A stretch of 64,000 nt of DNA from NCBI RefSeq assembly GCF_028885415.1, contig NZ_CP118527.1:8122001-8186000 (forward strand), read 5' to 3'. The notes below the pieces were generated by a model, which did no database searches, was not told where the DNA came from, and was given only the letters and a program-made list of their open reading frames with translations. The translations under genes were made by a program, and so were the position numbers. The stretch comes from Streptomyces coeruleorubidus. Lineage in GTDB: Bacteria > Actinomycetota > Actinomycetes > Streptomycetales > Streptomycetaceae. Position 1 is the first letter of the stretch. Every line of letters begins with the position of its first letter. This document shows, piece by piece, positions 15,440-25,313 of this stretch.

Positions 15440-17238
15440 GCCGTGGCCACGACAAGGACCGGCGGAAGAAGAAGCGGGACCTCGCGGGCGAGGCCTTCGC
15501 CGAGGGAATGCGGCTGATGCGGACCAACCCCGCCCTCGCCGCCGTGGAGTTCGACGTCTGCCGCCAGGAGGAGTGCCGCTTCGCGCCCCGCCACGGACTC
15601 GTGGTCGTCGACTCCGACGGCGATCTGCACGTCCACCCGGACCGGCTCGCCGAGCCCGCCGCCTGGGCCTGGGCGCTCGCCCACGCCGTCCTCCACCTCG
15701 GCTTCGGGCACGTCCCGGCGGTCAAGGGCGACCGCGTCCAGTCCGACCGCCACGACCTCGCCGCCCGCTGCGTCGTCGTCAACCGCTTCCTGCTCGGCTT
15801 CACCATCGGCGAGACCCCGGAGCACCTCCCCGCCTCCTACCCGGACGGCGACGAGGAGCAGCTCGCGGCCCGCTGGCGACGCGACGGACTGCCCGCCGTG
15901 TACGAGCGCTGCGGCACGGCCGGCGACGAGCCCGACCAGGTGCTGGTGCCGTGGGTGGGCTGGTCCCAGCCGCCCGACTGGCAGCTGGCCTTCGCCGGCG
16001 CCCTGACCCGGACCGTGTCCGCCGCGATGGACATGGCGGGCGGCCGCCGCGACAGCCTGGACGGCGAGGCACCGCTGCTGCGGCCCTGGCAGCGGGCGCT
16101 GAGCTGGTTCATGTCCTCCTACCCGCTGCTCGGCGGTATCGCGTCCGGCATCAAGCTGGTCGCCGACGCCGAACTCGCCCGCGCGCACGGCATCGCGATC
16201 GCCGCGGTCAACGCCGAGGCCGGCGAGATCTACGTCAACCCGCTGCGGCAGTTCGACGACGAGGAGTGGCGGTTCGTCCTGGCCCACGAGATGCTGCACG
16301 CCGCCCTGCGCCACGGCGACCGCTGCGGCACCCGCGACCCCTACCTGTTCAACATCGCCTGCGACTACGTGATCAACGGCTGGCTGACCGAGATGCAGGT
16401 CGGCGCCATGCCCGAGGGGCTGCTGCACGACCCGGGGCTCGCGGGCCTGTCCGCGGAGGAGGTGTACGACCGGATCGCCGGCGACCTGCGCCGCATGCGC
16501 CGGCTGGCCACACCGCGCGGCAAGGGCGCCGGCGATGTCCTCGGCGCGCCGCTCGGCCCGCCCCGCGACTACGTCGACCTGGACGGGTTCTACCGCCGCG
16601 GCCTCGCCCAGGGACTCGACCTGCACCAGCGGCAGGAGCGCGGCTTCCTGCCCGGCGGCCTGGTCGACGAGATCCGCGCGCTCAGCCATCCGCCGCTGCC
16701 GTGGGACGCGCGGCTCGCCCGCTGGTTCGACGAGTTCGTGCCCCGCCCCGAGCCCGTACGGTCCTTCGCCCGCCCCTCGCGCCGCCAGGCGGCCACCCCC
16801 GGGATCCCCCGCGCGGGGCGGTACTTCCCGCCCGAGGAGATCGCCCGCTGCACCTTCGGCGTGGTCCTGGACACCTCCGGCTCCATGGACCGCGTCCTGC
16901 TCGGCAAGGCACTGGGCGCCATCGCCTCCTACGCCGAGGCCCGGGACGTACCGGCCGCCCGGGTCGTGTTCTGCGACGCGGCCCCGCACGACGCCGGCTA
17001 TCTGCCGGTCACCGAGATCGCCGGCCGGGTGCGCGTGCACGGCCGGGGCGGCACCGTCCTGCAACCCGGCATCGACCTGCTGCACCGTGCCGACGACTTC
17101 CCGCCCGGCGCGCCCGTCCTGATCATCACCGACGGCTGGTGCGACGTCCTGCGCGTGCGGCGCGAGCACGCGTACCTGATCCCGCGAGGGGCGCGGCTGC
17201 CGTTCAGCGCCAGAGGTCCGGTCTTCCGCGTGAGTTGA
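15436..17238 (+). CDS. Putative metallopeptidase with VWA-like domain (DUF2201 type)
   Basis: A 600-residue protein with a zinc-peptidase motif HEMLH at residues 284-288. An earlier ALAHAVLHLGFGH stretch looks like a weaker copy of the same pattern. The C-terminal third is a VWA-like metal-ion-dependent adhesion fold beginning VVLDTSGSM with D479, followed by a GGT turn and IITDG. The combination is the DUF2201 metallopeptidase/VWA-like architecture found with MoxR ATPases. The likely picture is that MoxR hydrolyses ATP to gate or load this protein. The peptidase substrate is unknown. GTG 15436 is preceded by GGAGG and overlaps the moxR stop. Confidence 0.88.
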   Translation: MSRGHDKDRRKKKRDLAGEAFAEGMRLMRTNPALAAVEFDVCRQEECRFAPRHGLVVVDSDGDLHVHPDRLAEPAAWAWALAHAVLHLGFGHVPAVKGDRVQSDRHDLAARCVVVNRFLLGFTIGETPEHLPASYPDGDEEQLAARWRRDGLPAVYERCGTAGDEPDQVLVPWVGWSQPPDWQLAFAGALTRTVSAAMDMAGGRRDSLDGEAPLLRPWQRALSWFMSSYPLLGGIASGIKLVADAELARAHGIAIAAVNAEAGEIYVNPLRQFDDEEWRFVLAHEMLHAALRHGDRCGTRDPYLFNIACDYVINGWLTEMQVGAMPEGLLHDPGLAGLSAEEVYDRIAGDLRRMRRLATPRGKGAGDVLGAPLGPPRDYVDLDGFYRRGLAQGLDLHQRQERGFLPGGLVDEIRALSHPPLPWDARLARWFDEFVPRPEPVRSFARPSRRQAATPGIPRAGRYFPPEEIARCTFGVVLDTSGSMDRVLLGKALGAIASYAEARDVPAARVVFCDAAPHDAGYLPVTEIAGRVRVHGRGGTVLQPGIDLLHRADDFPPGAPVLIITDGWCDVLRVRREHAYLIPRGARLPFSARGPVFRVS

Positions 17239-17307
17239 ACCGGAGTGTGATCGGATAGTGGCCGGGAACCGGTCACGGTTTCCGGATACTCATCGAAAGG
17301 ATGCGAC

Positions 17308-17736
17308 ATGGCAGCCACGCGCTCCGCACACACCGTTTGGGAAGGCAACCTCTTCAAGGGCAACGGCGTCGTCACCTTGGACTCCTCCGGCATCCTCGCC
17401 GAGCAGCCGGTGACCTGGGCGGCCCGCACCGAGGAGCCGGGCGGGAAGACCAGCCCGGAGGAGCTGATCGCCGCCGCCCACTCCAGCTGCTTCTCGATGG
17501 CCTTCTCCAACATCCTCGACAAGGCCGGCACCCCGCCGACCAAGCTGGTGACCTCCGCCGACGTCACCTTCCAGCCCGGCGAGGGCATCACCGGCATCCA
17601 CCTCACCGTCGAGGGCACCGTCCCCGGCATGGACGAGGCGGCCTTCCTCGCCGCCGCCGAGGAGGCCAAGGTCGGCTGCCCGGTCAGCCAGGCCCTCAAG
17701 GCCACGCCCATCACCCTGACCGCCAAGCTCGCCTGA
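17308..17736 (+). CDS. OsmC/Ohr family peroxiredoxin
   Basis: A 142-residue thiol peroxidase that reduces organic hydroperoxides. The two redox cysteines are in HSSCFSMAF (about residue 61) and KVGCPVSQAL (about residue 125), the hallmark pair of OsmC/Ohr. GKTSPEELIAAA is the usual helix before the first Cys, and the closer match is OsmC rather than Ohr. ATG 17308 follows AAAGGA. No OhrR-type MarR regulator is adjacent. A strong hairpin terminator follows the stop. Confidence 0.93.
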   Translation: MAATRSAHTVWEGNLFKGNGVVTLDSSGILAEQPVTWAARTEEPGGKTSPEELIAAAHSSCFSMAFSNILDKAGTPPTKLVTSADVTFQPGEGITGIHLTVEGTVPGMDEAAFLAAAEEAKVGCPVSQALKATPITLTAKLA

Positions 17737-17750
17737 CCGGCCCCACCCAC

Positions 17751-17788
17751 GTCGCGCGGGCCCGCCCACCAGGCGCGGCCCGCGCGAC
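17751..17788 (+). terminator. Hairpin terminator after osmC
   Basis: A perfect 12-bp stem (17751-17762 with 17777-17788) closes a 14-base loop 15 bases after the OsmC stop. GC-rich without a U tract, as is common in Streptomyces. Confidence 0.7.
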
Positions 17789-17793
17789 GCGTC

Positions 17794-17818
17794 GGTTCGC
17801 CATCCGCGCCCGGGGTAT
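17794..17818 (+). promoter_or_regulatory. SigB-type promoter for the CorA-like gene
   Basis: GGTT (17794-17797), 15 bases, GGGTAT (17813-17818) matches GNNT-N14-16-GGGTA(C/T). It lies 40 bases before the ATG at 17859. Prediction by consensus only; it is the second such site in the window. Confidence 0.5.
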
Positions 17819-17858
17819 GAACCAGACGCTCTGACGCCGACGGTCCGGAAGGAACACG

Positions 17859-19244
17859 ATGCTGCCGGGAACGTCCACCAGCGCGACGGTGCTCGACTCC
17901 GCCACCCGTGACCGGACCCGCGTCCTGCTGCTGTTCAGTCTCTCCGGTCGGCTCCGCCCCCGGGACACCACCCTCGGCGCCCTCGTCGACCGCTACGACT
18001 ACGGCCGCTTCGCCTCCCACTTGATGACCAGCCAGGACGTGCTCCCCGCTGCGCTGCTCGACGAACAGGTCGCGCCACGCCGGCTGCGGCTGCCGCACGG
18101 CGACCACGGCCTCGGCCTCGCGTCCCTGCGGATCCTCGTCGTCGCCACCCCGCGCGGCGACGCCACCCTCGTCGTGGACTGCGCCTTCGCGGGCGAGACC
18201 ACGGCCGGCGACCTCGCCGCCTGGCTGGCCACCACCTGCTTCGACCGGGAGCGGATCGAACTCGACGACCGCCCGCTCCTGACGGTGCTGGCCCGGCAAC
18301 TCGGCGGCCGGTCGCTCGCCCTCGGCCAGAACGTGCACCAACTCGTCTTCCCCGGCGGCCGGTTACAGCACGAGCTGCTCAGCGCCGACCCGGCCCGCAA
18401 GGCGATCCTGCTGAACGAGATCGTCTACCGCGGCCGGATGCCCTGGAACCCCGCCACGCCCTACGACGCGAGCCTCGCGCCGCACGTCAGGAACCACGGC
18501 GTCACCCTGTCCGCCCTCGGCCGGGGCGTCTCCGTCCAGGCGGGCTGGGCCCCGCACGTCGAGAACGGCCTGATGCTCGTCGCCATCGGCATGATCTCCG
18601 CCCTGGCCGTGCTCCAGCGCACCCGCCTCGCGGCCTTCGCGACGATGAAGGCCAACGAGCGGGCCCTGACCGACTCGCCCACCGAGATCCGCTCCCTGAT
18701 CACCCGCCTGTCCGCGGGCGTCAACGAACTCCAGCTGGACCTCGCCTTCGGGGTCGAGGCCTACGTCGACAGCCTGCTGATCCCCGAGATGGTCATGGAG
18801 GCGTTCCAGTCCGCGCTGCGCGACGCGCTCGGCATCCGCGACAGCCTGGAGAACTCGGCCCGCATGGTCGAGCGCCTGACCTCGGTGATCAGCGCCCGCT
18901 CCGCCGCCCTGGACGCCGAGCTCGCCGAGCGCGACGACCGCCGGGACCGCACCGTCTCCGGCCTGGTCGCCGCCGCCACGCTGATCGCCCTGCCGCCCAC
19001 CCTGCTGCTGGCCTTCTTCGGCGTGAACGGCACGAACGTCGACGAGCACAGCTCCATCCTCGACCTGCGCGCCTACGGCACGGCCTACGCGCTGGCCTGG
19101 CTCCCCTTCGTGATCCTGGTCCTGATCGGCTACGTCCTGCTCAGACGGATCAGCACCCGCTCCGGCTCGCTGCTGCCGGCGTCCGACGACGACGCCGTAC
19201 CCGTCCCGCCGCCACGCTCGCCCTCCGGGAGCCGACGACCATGA
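17859..19244 (+). CDS. CorA-like membrane protein with divergent GMN motif and a TTA codon
   Basis: A 461-residue protein with CorA-like topology: a long N-terminal cytoplasmic part, a helical stalk (about 270-365), then two C-terminal transmembrane helices. The loop between them follows LLLAFFGVNGTNVDE (about residue 388), where CorA channels have YGMNF, so the selectivity signature is altered. It may carry another divalent cation or act in regulation. ATG 17859 follows GGAAGGA. Codon 169 (18363-18365) is TTA, so its translation may need bldA tRNA. A SigB-type promoter precedes it. Its stop overlaps the next ATG. Confidence 0.78.
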   Translation: MLPGTSTSATVLDSATRDRTRVLLLFSLSGRLRPRDTTLGALVDRYDYGRFASHLMTSQDVLPAALLDEQVAPRRLRLPHGDHGLGLASLRILVVATPRGDATLVVDCAFAGETTAGDLAAWLATTCFDRERIELDDRPLLTVLARQLGGRSLALGQNVHQLVFPGGRLQHELLSADPARKAILLNEIVYRGRMPWNPATPYDASLAPHVRNHGVTLSALGRGVSVQAGWAPHVENGLMLVAIGMISALAVLQRTRLAAFATMKANERALTDSPTEIRSLITRLSAGVNELQLDLAFGVEAYVDSLLIPEMVMEAFQSALRDALGIRDSLENSARMVERLTSVISARSAALDAELAERDDRRDRTVSGLVAAATLIALPPTLLLAFFGVNGTNVDEHSSILDLRAYGTAYALAWLPFVILVLIGYVLLRRISTRSGSLLPASDDDAVPVPPPRSPSGSRRP

Positions 19245-19981
19245 CGCCACGCCCCGCCGTCTCCGCCCACCGGGGCGGCTCCGAGCGCGCCGGACCCGCC
19301 ACCTGGCAGGCATACGAGGACGCGCTCGAGTCCGGCGCGGAGTACGTCGAGTTCGACATCCGCCGCACGATGGACGGCGTCCTCGTCGTCTACCACGACC
19401 CCCGGGTCGGGCACACCGGGCCGCCGCTGGCCGCGCTCACGCACGCCGAGCTGAGCGAGCGGGCCGGGTACGACGTGCCGGTGGTGGACGAGGTCATGGC
19501 GCTGATCGCCGGGAAGCTCGTGGCGCACCTGGACCTGAAGGAGGCGGGCTACGAGCGGGAGGTGATCGACCGGGCGGTGGCCCTGCTCGGCGTGGACGGG
19601 CTCGTCGTGACGACGCTGGAGGACTGCTCCGTGGCCGCCGTCGCACAGGCCTTCCCCGGGGTGCGCACCGCGCTGTCCCTGGGGCGCGACCGCAGGGAAC
19701 TGGCCCTGGCCCGGCTGCCCGGGACCCGGCTGAGCGAGCTGTTCCCGGCCCGCCGCATCCGGGCCTGCGGGGCCCACGGCGTCGCCGTCCACCAGCGGCT
19801 GGCCAGGACCACCGTGCTGCGCGAGGCGACCCGGCACGGCCTGTTCACCATGGTGTGGACGGTCAACGACGACACCCTGATGCGGGCCTTCCTCGCCCAC
19901 CCGCGCGTGGACGTGCTCGTCACCGACCGGCCCCGGCGAGCCGTGGCGCTCCGCGGGCCGATCACCCCCTCGCGGCATTGA
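19241..19981 (+). CDS. Glycerophosphodiester phosphodiesterase
   Basis: A 246-residue GDPD-family TIM barrel that hydrolyses glycerophosphodiesters to glycerol 3-phosphate and an alcohol. Catalytic and metal residues are visible: AHRGGSE with the catalytic His, VEFDIRRTMDG with the Glu-Asp pair, VVYHDP with the second His, and AHLDLKE. It has no signal peptide, so it is cytoplasmic (GlpQ-like UgpQ type). ATG 19241 overlaps the stop of the CorA-like gene, making a two-gene unit. The dnaK promoter region follows. Confidence 0.92.
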   Translation: MTPRPAVSAHRGGSERAGPATWQAYEDALESGAEYVEFDIRRTMDGVLVVYHDPRVGHTGPPLAALTHAELSERAGYDVPVVDEVMALIAGKLVAHLDLKEAGYEREVIDRAVALLGVDGLVVTTLEDCSVAAVAQAFPGVRTALSLGRDRRELALARLPGTRLSELFPARRIRACGAHGVAVHQRLARTTVLREATRHGLFTMVWTVNDDTLMRAFLAHPRVDVLVTDRPRRAVALRGPITPSRH

Positions 19982-19997
19982 CAACAGCGCACTCAAG
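19977..19997 (+). promoter_or_regulatory. HAIR-like HspR operator before dnaK
   Basis: The HspR element is CTTGAGT-N7-ACTCAAG. Here the right half ACTCAAG (19991-19997) is exact, and 7 bases to its left ATTGACA (19977-19983) keeps the TTGA core. TTGACA at 19978-19983 could also be a -35 hexamer. It sits 45 bases before the dnaK start. Confidence 0.5.
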
Positions 19998-20041
19998 TTT
20001 TGTGCTGGAGAGTAAGAGCGCCCTGGCGGAAGGGGACAGCG

Positions 20042-21907
<1,866 letters not shown>

Positions 21908-21919
21908 GCGGACACCCCC

Positions 21920-22405
21920 CTAGCTTCCCGGCGGATCGCTTGCCTGGGTCTCCGCGGGCGGCAGCGTCGCGTACACGGCGTCGACGACGGAGGCGTACGG
22001 AGTGCCGGAGTCGGCCAGCCCGGAGCGCAGTCGCTCCAGTCCGGCCCGGTGCTCGGTCAGCAGCACGGTGTTGCCGGTGCGGGCCGTGAACTCCAGTACC
22101 GCGGGCAGGAAGTCGGGCAGCTCCTCGCCGGTGAGCTCCAATCCGTGGGAGCTGTAGAGCTCCTGGAAGCGGGCCGGCGAGAACCCGCGCCAGCGGCTCA
22201 GGTACAGGCTGTGGCCCTGCGCGCTCTCGAAGACCTGGAGGTAGTGGGCGGCCAGCTCCCGCGGCGCGGTGACGGCCGCGTGGTCGGCGAACTCCCGTAG
22301 CTGCGGGGCGGCTTCACGCAGCAGCGGCAGCCGGGCGTGGAAGTCGTCGCCGGGATACGTCAGGCACAGCGCGGCCGCCTGGTACAGCAGCTCGAAGCCG
22401 GGCAT
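21920..22405 (-). CDS. Orphan NarJ-like nitrate reductase assembly chaperone
   Basis: A 161-residue helical protein resembling NarJ, the chaperone that inserts molybdenum cofactor into NarG. Shared elements are the N-terminal [17 protein letters not shown], the SLYLS turn, the [12 protein letters not shown] helix, and the end [10 protein letters not shown]...PYASVVDAV. The usual loop after SLYL (YYxxGDTRxRGxALL) is absent, replaced by a shorter [15 protein letters not shown]. No narG, narH or narI gene is in the window. It may serve another molybdoenzyme or be an evolving paralogue. ATG 22405 follows AAGGAGG. Confidence 0.75.
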   Translation of the reverse strand: MPGFELLYQAAALCLTYPGDDFHARLPLLREAAPQLREFADHAAVTAPRELAAHYLQVFESAQGHSLYLSRWRGFSPARFQELYSSHGLELTGEELPDFLPAVLEFTARTGNTVLLTEHRAGLERLRSGLADSGTPYASVVDAVYATLPPAETQASDPPGS

Positions 22406-22559
22406 CTGACCTCCTTGGCGTGCGCTCTTGCCGCGCCCCGTGCTGACGACGCTAGGGGCGGACGGGGGAGCGCACCCGCCGACGACGCCCGTACGGGTCA
22501 CGGCCTGCGCGCGTCCCCTCTGCCCAGGGGCCGGCCGGCCGGTGCCGACGGGGCCTCGC

Positions 22560-23423
22560 TCAGAAGCTCTCGCGGTACTCCCGCAGGAGTCTCTCGGTGC
22601 GCTGGGTGGAGGCGGCGCCCGCCGTCATGTGGTCGAGGACCTCCAGGTGCGCGGAGACCTCCTTGCGGGAATCCAGGTAGAGCGCGCCGGTCAGGTACTC
22701 GGTGAAGACCATGTCGGGCAGTTCGGGCTCGGCGAAGCGGAACAGGGAGAACGGCGCGTACGTCCCCGGGTGCGGGCCGTCCTGGAACTCGGCGATCTGG
22801 AGCGTGACACGGTCCCGCTCGGAGTACTCCAGCAGCTTGTCCAACTGGTCCCGCATCACCTGGCCGTCGACGCTCACCGGCCGCCGCAGCACCGTCTCGT
22901 CCATGATCACCCACAGGTGCGGCGGGTTCGGGCGCTCCAGCAGCCGCTGCCGCTCCATGCGCAGCGACACGTGCCGCTCCACGGCCTCCGGCCCGAAGTT
23001 CCCGATGGTGCCGGCCTGCAGGACCGCACGCGCGTACCCCTCGGTCTGCAACAGCCCCGGTACGAAGTGCGGCTCGTAGGACCGGATGATCCGGGCGGCG
23101 CCCTCCAGGCTCACGTACAGGCTGAACCACTCCGGCAGCACGTCGTGGAACCGCTGCCACCAGCCCGGCCGGTTGGCCTCCTCGGCGAGCTCGACGAACG
23201 CGGTCACCTCGTCGTCCGGCACGCCGTACGCCGTCAGCAGGATCTGCACGTACGGGATCTTCAGCGCGACGTCGGCGGTCTCCATCCGCCGGACCGTCGC
23301 GGGGGCGACGCGCAGCACCCGGGCGGCCTCGTCACGACTGAGGCCCGCCGCCTCGCGCAGCTCCTGCAACCTCTTGCCCAGCACCACCTGGCCCACGGTG
23401 GGTGCGGCCCGCCGTTCACTCAC
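22560..23423 (-). CDS. XRE-family regulator with DUF5753 domain
   Basis: A 287-residue protein: N-terminal helix-turn-helix (about residues 15-70, LQELREAAGLSRDEAARVL...VRRMET), then a DUF5753 domain containing EGAARIIRSYEPHFVPGLLQTEGYAR and a FTEYLTGALYL strand. In Streptomyces such regulators usually lie beside a small DUF397 partner gene; none is found here, so this copy is an orphan. GTG 23423 follows GGGGAGG. A perfect palindrome lies 110 bases upstream in the divergent region. Confidence 0.9.
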   Translation of the reverse strand: MSERRAAPTVGQVVLGKRLQELREAAGLSRDEAARVLRVAPATVRRMETADVALKIPYVQILLTAYGVPDDEVTAFVELAEEANRPGWWQRFHDVLPEWFSLYVSLEGAARIIRSYEPHFVPGLLQTEGYARAVLQAGTIGNFGPEAVERHVSLRMERQRLLERPNPPHLWVIMDETVLRRPVSVDGQVMRDQLDKLLEYSERDRVTLQIAEFQDGPHPGTYAPFSLFRFAEPELPDMVFTEYLTGALYLDSRKEVSAHLEVLDHMTAGAASTQRTERLLREYRESF

Positions 23424-23531
23424 GCCACGCCTCCCCAACGTGCCCAAGCCTGCGATCAGTCTGGCACGTCCCGCCGACAGTCTCACAGGGCCGCGGGCGA
23501 GGAGATCGCGAGAACGGACGAGTCGCCGGGC

Positions 23532-23548
23532 ATTACCCCGCGGGTAAT
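23532..23548. promoter_or_regulatory. Perfect 7-3-7 palindrome in a divergent region
   Basis: ATTACCC-CGC-GGGTAAT, an exact inverted repeat that is AT-rich for this genome, between the XRE regulator start (23423, minus) and the membrane protein start (23663, plus). It looks like an operator. The adjacent XRE regulator is one candidate to bind it. Confidence 0.45.
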
Positions 23549-23662
23549 CGACCGGTCACGCCCGTGAGGGGATCGTGAACCCACCGGGTCCCGGGCCGGC
23601 GCACTCCGGCCCGGGATCCGGTGCCCGCCACCGCACCCTGACCCGACGGAGAGTGATGCACC

Positions 23663-24088
23663 ATGTCCGCGACCCAGCCCGCCACGCTCGCCCGGACCGG
23701 CGCGCCGCAGTCGACGCTGCGCCGCTTCCTCGCCCTGGACGCGGCGGTGACCGGCGCCAACGCGCTCGCCTACCTCGCCTTCTCCGGCCCGCTCGGCCGT
23801 TTCCTCGGCGTGGACTCCACGCTGCTGCTCGCACTGGGCGCGTTCCTCACCGCCTACGCGGCGGGCGTGGGCCTGCTGGCCGCCCGCCGGCAGCCGCCGG
23901 CGCTCGGCGTGCGGGCCGTCGTCGAGGCCAACCTCGCCTGGACGGCGGTGAGCCTCGTCGCCCTGGCGCTGTGGCTCACGCCGAGCACGGCGGGCGCCGT
24001 GTGGACGGTGCTCCAGTCCCTGACCGTGGCCGGCTTCGCCGCCCTCCAGTACATGGCCCTGAGGGCCCGTCAGGGCAGCAGCGACTGA
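23663..24088 (+). CDS. Small four-helix integral membrane protein
   Basis: A 141-residue hydrophobic protein with four probable transmembrane helices (about residues 22-45, 50-75, 88-108 and 112-135) and short polar ends. No family signature is recognised, so no function is assigned. ATG 23663 lies 11 bases after a GGAG. The last 19 bases overlap the convergent MmyB-type regulator. It is divergent from the XRE-DUF5753 regulator, which may control it. Confidence 0.7.
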   Translation: MSATQPATLARTGAPQSTLRRFLALDAAVTGANALAYLAFSGPLGRFLGVDSTLLLALGAFLTAYAAGVGLLAARRQPPALGVRAVVEANLAWTAVSLVALALWLTPSTAGAVWTVLQSLTVAGFAALQYMALRARQGSSD

Positions 24089-24876
24089 AGGTACTTGACA
24101 GTCGCCGGGTCGGCCGGGAGGAGCGTCTCGATGGCCAGCTCGGCGACGGTCACGTCCATCGGTGTGTTGAACGTGGAGATCGAGGAGATGAACGACAGCG
24201 TCCGCCCCTCGTGCTCGATGCGCAGCGGCAGCGCGAAGTACGGCACCGGCTCCGCGGGCTCGTCCGCCGGCTCCGCGTCGGGCACCGGATACGCCGCCAC
24301 CTCCTCGTACAGCGCCCGCAGCGGCTCGGAGCGGTGCAGCGCGATCTGCCGCTCCATCTGCTCCAGCAGGTGCCCGCGCCAGGCGCGCAGATTGCGGATG
24401 CGCGGCGCCAGACCCTGCGGGTGCAGGGCGAGCCGCATCGCGTTCAGCGGCGGTTCGAGCAGGGACTCGCAGACGCCGTCGATCAGCGTCATGATCCCCC
24501 GGTTGGCCGCCACGACGTTGTACAGCGCGTCCACCACCAGCGCCGGATACGGCTCGTAGCCCCCGATCAGCCGCTCGATGCCCTCGCGCAGCGCGCCCAG
24601 CGCCGGGTCGTCCAGCGACGTCTCGGGGTAGCGCGGGGCGTAACCGGCCGCCAGCAGCAGCGCGTTGCGCTCCCGCACGGGGATGTCCAGGTGCTCGGCC
24701 AGCCGGAGCACCATCTCCTCGCTGGGCCGGGAACGGCCGGTCTCGACGAAGCTGATGTGCCGGGCCGAGGAGTCCGCGCGCAGGGCCAGCTCCAGCTGGC
24801 TGACCCGGCGCTGCTCCCGCCAGGCCCGCAGCAGCGGCCCCACGCCCTGGCCGGCGGTGGACGGATGAGTGGTCAT
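24070..24876 (-). CDS. XRE-family regulator with MmyB-like ligand-binding domain
   Basis: A 268-residue regulator. The N-terminal helix-turn-helix (about residues 12-65) has LRAWREQRRVSQLELALRADSSARHISFVETGRS, characteristic of the MmyB/ClgR-like group. The C-terminal MmyB domain is a PAS-like pocket thought to bind small hydrophobic ligands. ATG 24876 is the start just ahead of the conserved region; the ribosome site is poor. Often such genes regulate a neighbouring oxidoreductase, but here the divergent neighbour is a pterin dehydratase. Confidence 0.9.
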   Translation of the reverse strand: MTTHPSTAGQGVGPLLRAWREQRRVSQLELALRADSSARHISFVETGRSRPSEEMVLRLAEHLDIPVRERNALLLAAGYAPRYPETSLDDPALGALREGIERLIGGYEPYPALVVDALYNVVAANRGIMTLIDGVCESLLEPPLNAMRLALHPQGLAPRIRNLRAWRGHLLEQMERQIALHRSEPLRALYEEVAAYPVPDAEPADEPAEPVPYFALPLRIEHEGRTLSFISSISTFNTPMDVTVAELAIETLLPADPATVKYLQSLLP

Positions 24877-25003
24877 GCCGGGACCGTAGTCGAGAACCGG
24901 CCGAGCCGGACAGACAGACCGCTCCGACCAGGCCTCGGACGTCCCGCTGTGGCAGGCTGAGAAGGCAGCAGAGGACCCCGGCGCCAGGGAAGGAGCGCAG
25001 CCC

Positions 25004-25309
25004 ATGCCCGTCGAACCGCTGTCGCAGAAGGAGGTCGAGGACCGGCTGGCCGAGCTGCCGGGCTGGTCGCTCGACGGGGACCGCCTCACCCGGTCCTACC
25101 GGCTCGGCTCGCACTTCGCGGCGACGGCGATGGTCGTGCACATCGCCCAGGTCCAGGAGGAGCTCGACCACCACTCCGACCTCACGCTCGGTTACAACTC
25201 GGTGTCGCTGTCCGTCCACACGCACAGCGCGGGCGGCGCCGTCACCGAGAAGGACTTCGAGCTCGCCCGCAGGGTGGAGGACCTGGCCCCCGGGCACGGG
25301 GCACACTGA
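25004..25309 (+). CDS. Pterin-4a-carbinolamine dehydratase
   Basis: A 101-residue single-domain enzyme that dehydrates 4a-hydroxytetrahydrobiopterin, recycling the cofactor of aromatic hydroxylases; related proteins also act as coactivators. The signature DHHSDLTLGYNSVSLSVHTH followed by GGAVTEKDFELA carries the paired His residues of the active site. ATG 25004 follows AAGGAG. No phenylalanine hydroxylase gene is nearby. The methyltransferase starts 4 bases downstream, so the two are co-transcribed. Confidence 0.9.
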   Translation: MPVEPLSQKEVEDRLAELPGWSLDGDRLTRSYRLGSHFAATAMVVHIAQVQEELDHHSDLTLGYNSVSLSVHTHSAGGAVTEKDFELARRVEDLAPGHGAH

Positions 25310-25313
25310 CCGG

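Noticed and set aside
14524..17238. A 904-residue plus-strand ORF that would fuse moxR and the metallopeptidase
   Set aside because: Before 15436 it is an out-of-frame reading of moxR. The true gene starts at GTG 15436 with a ribosome site and overlaps the moxR stop.
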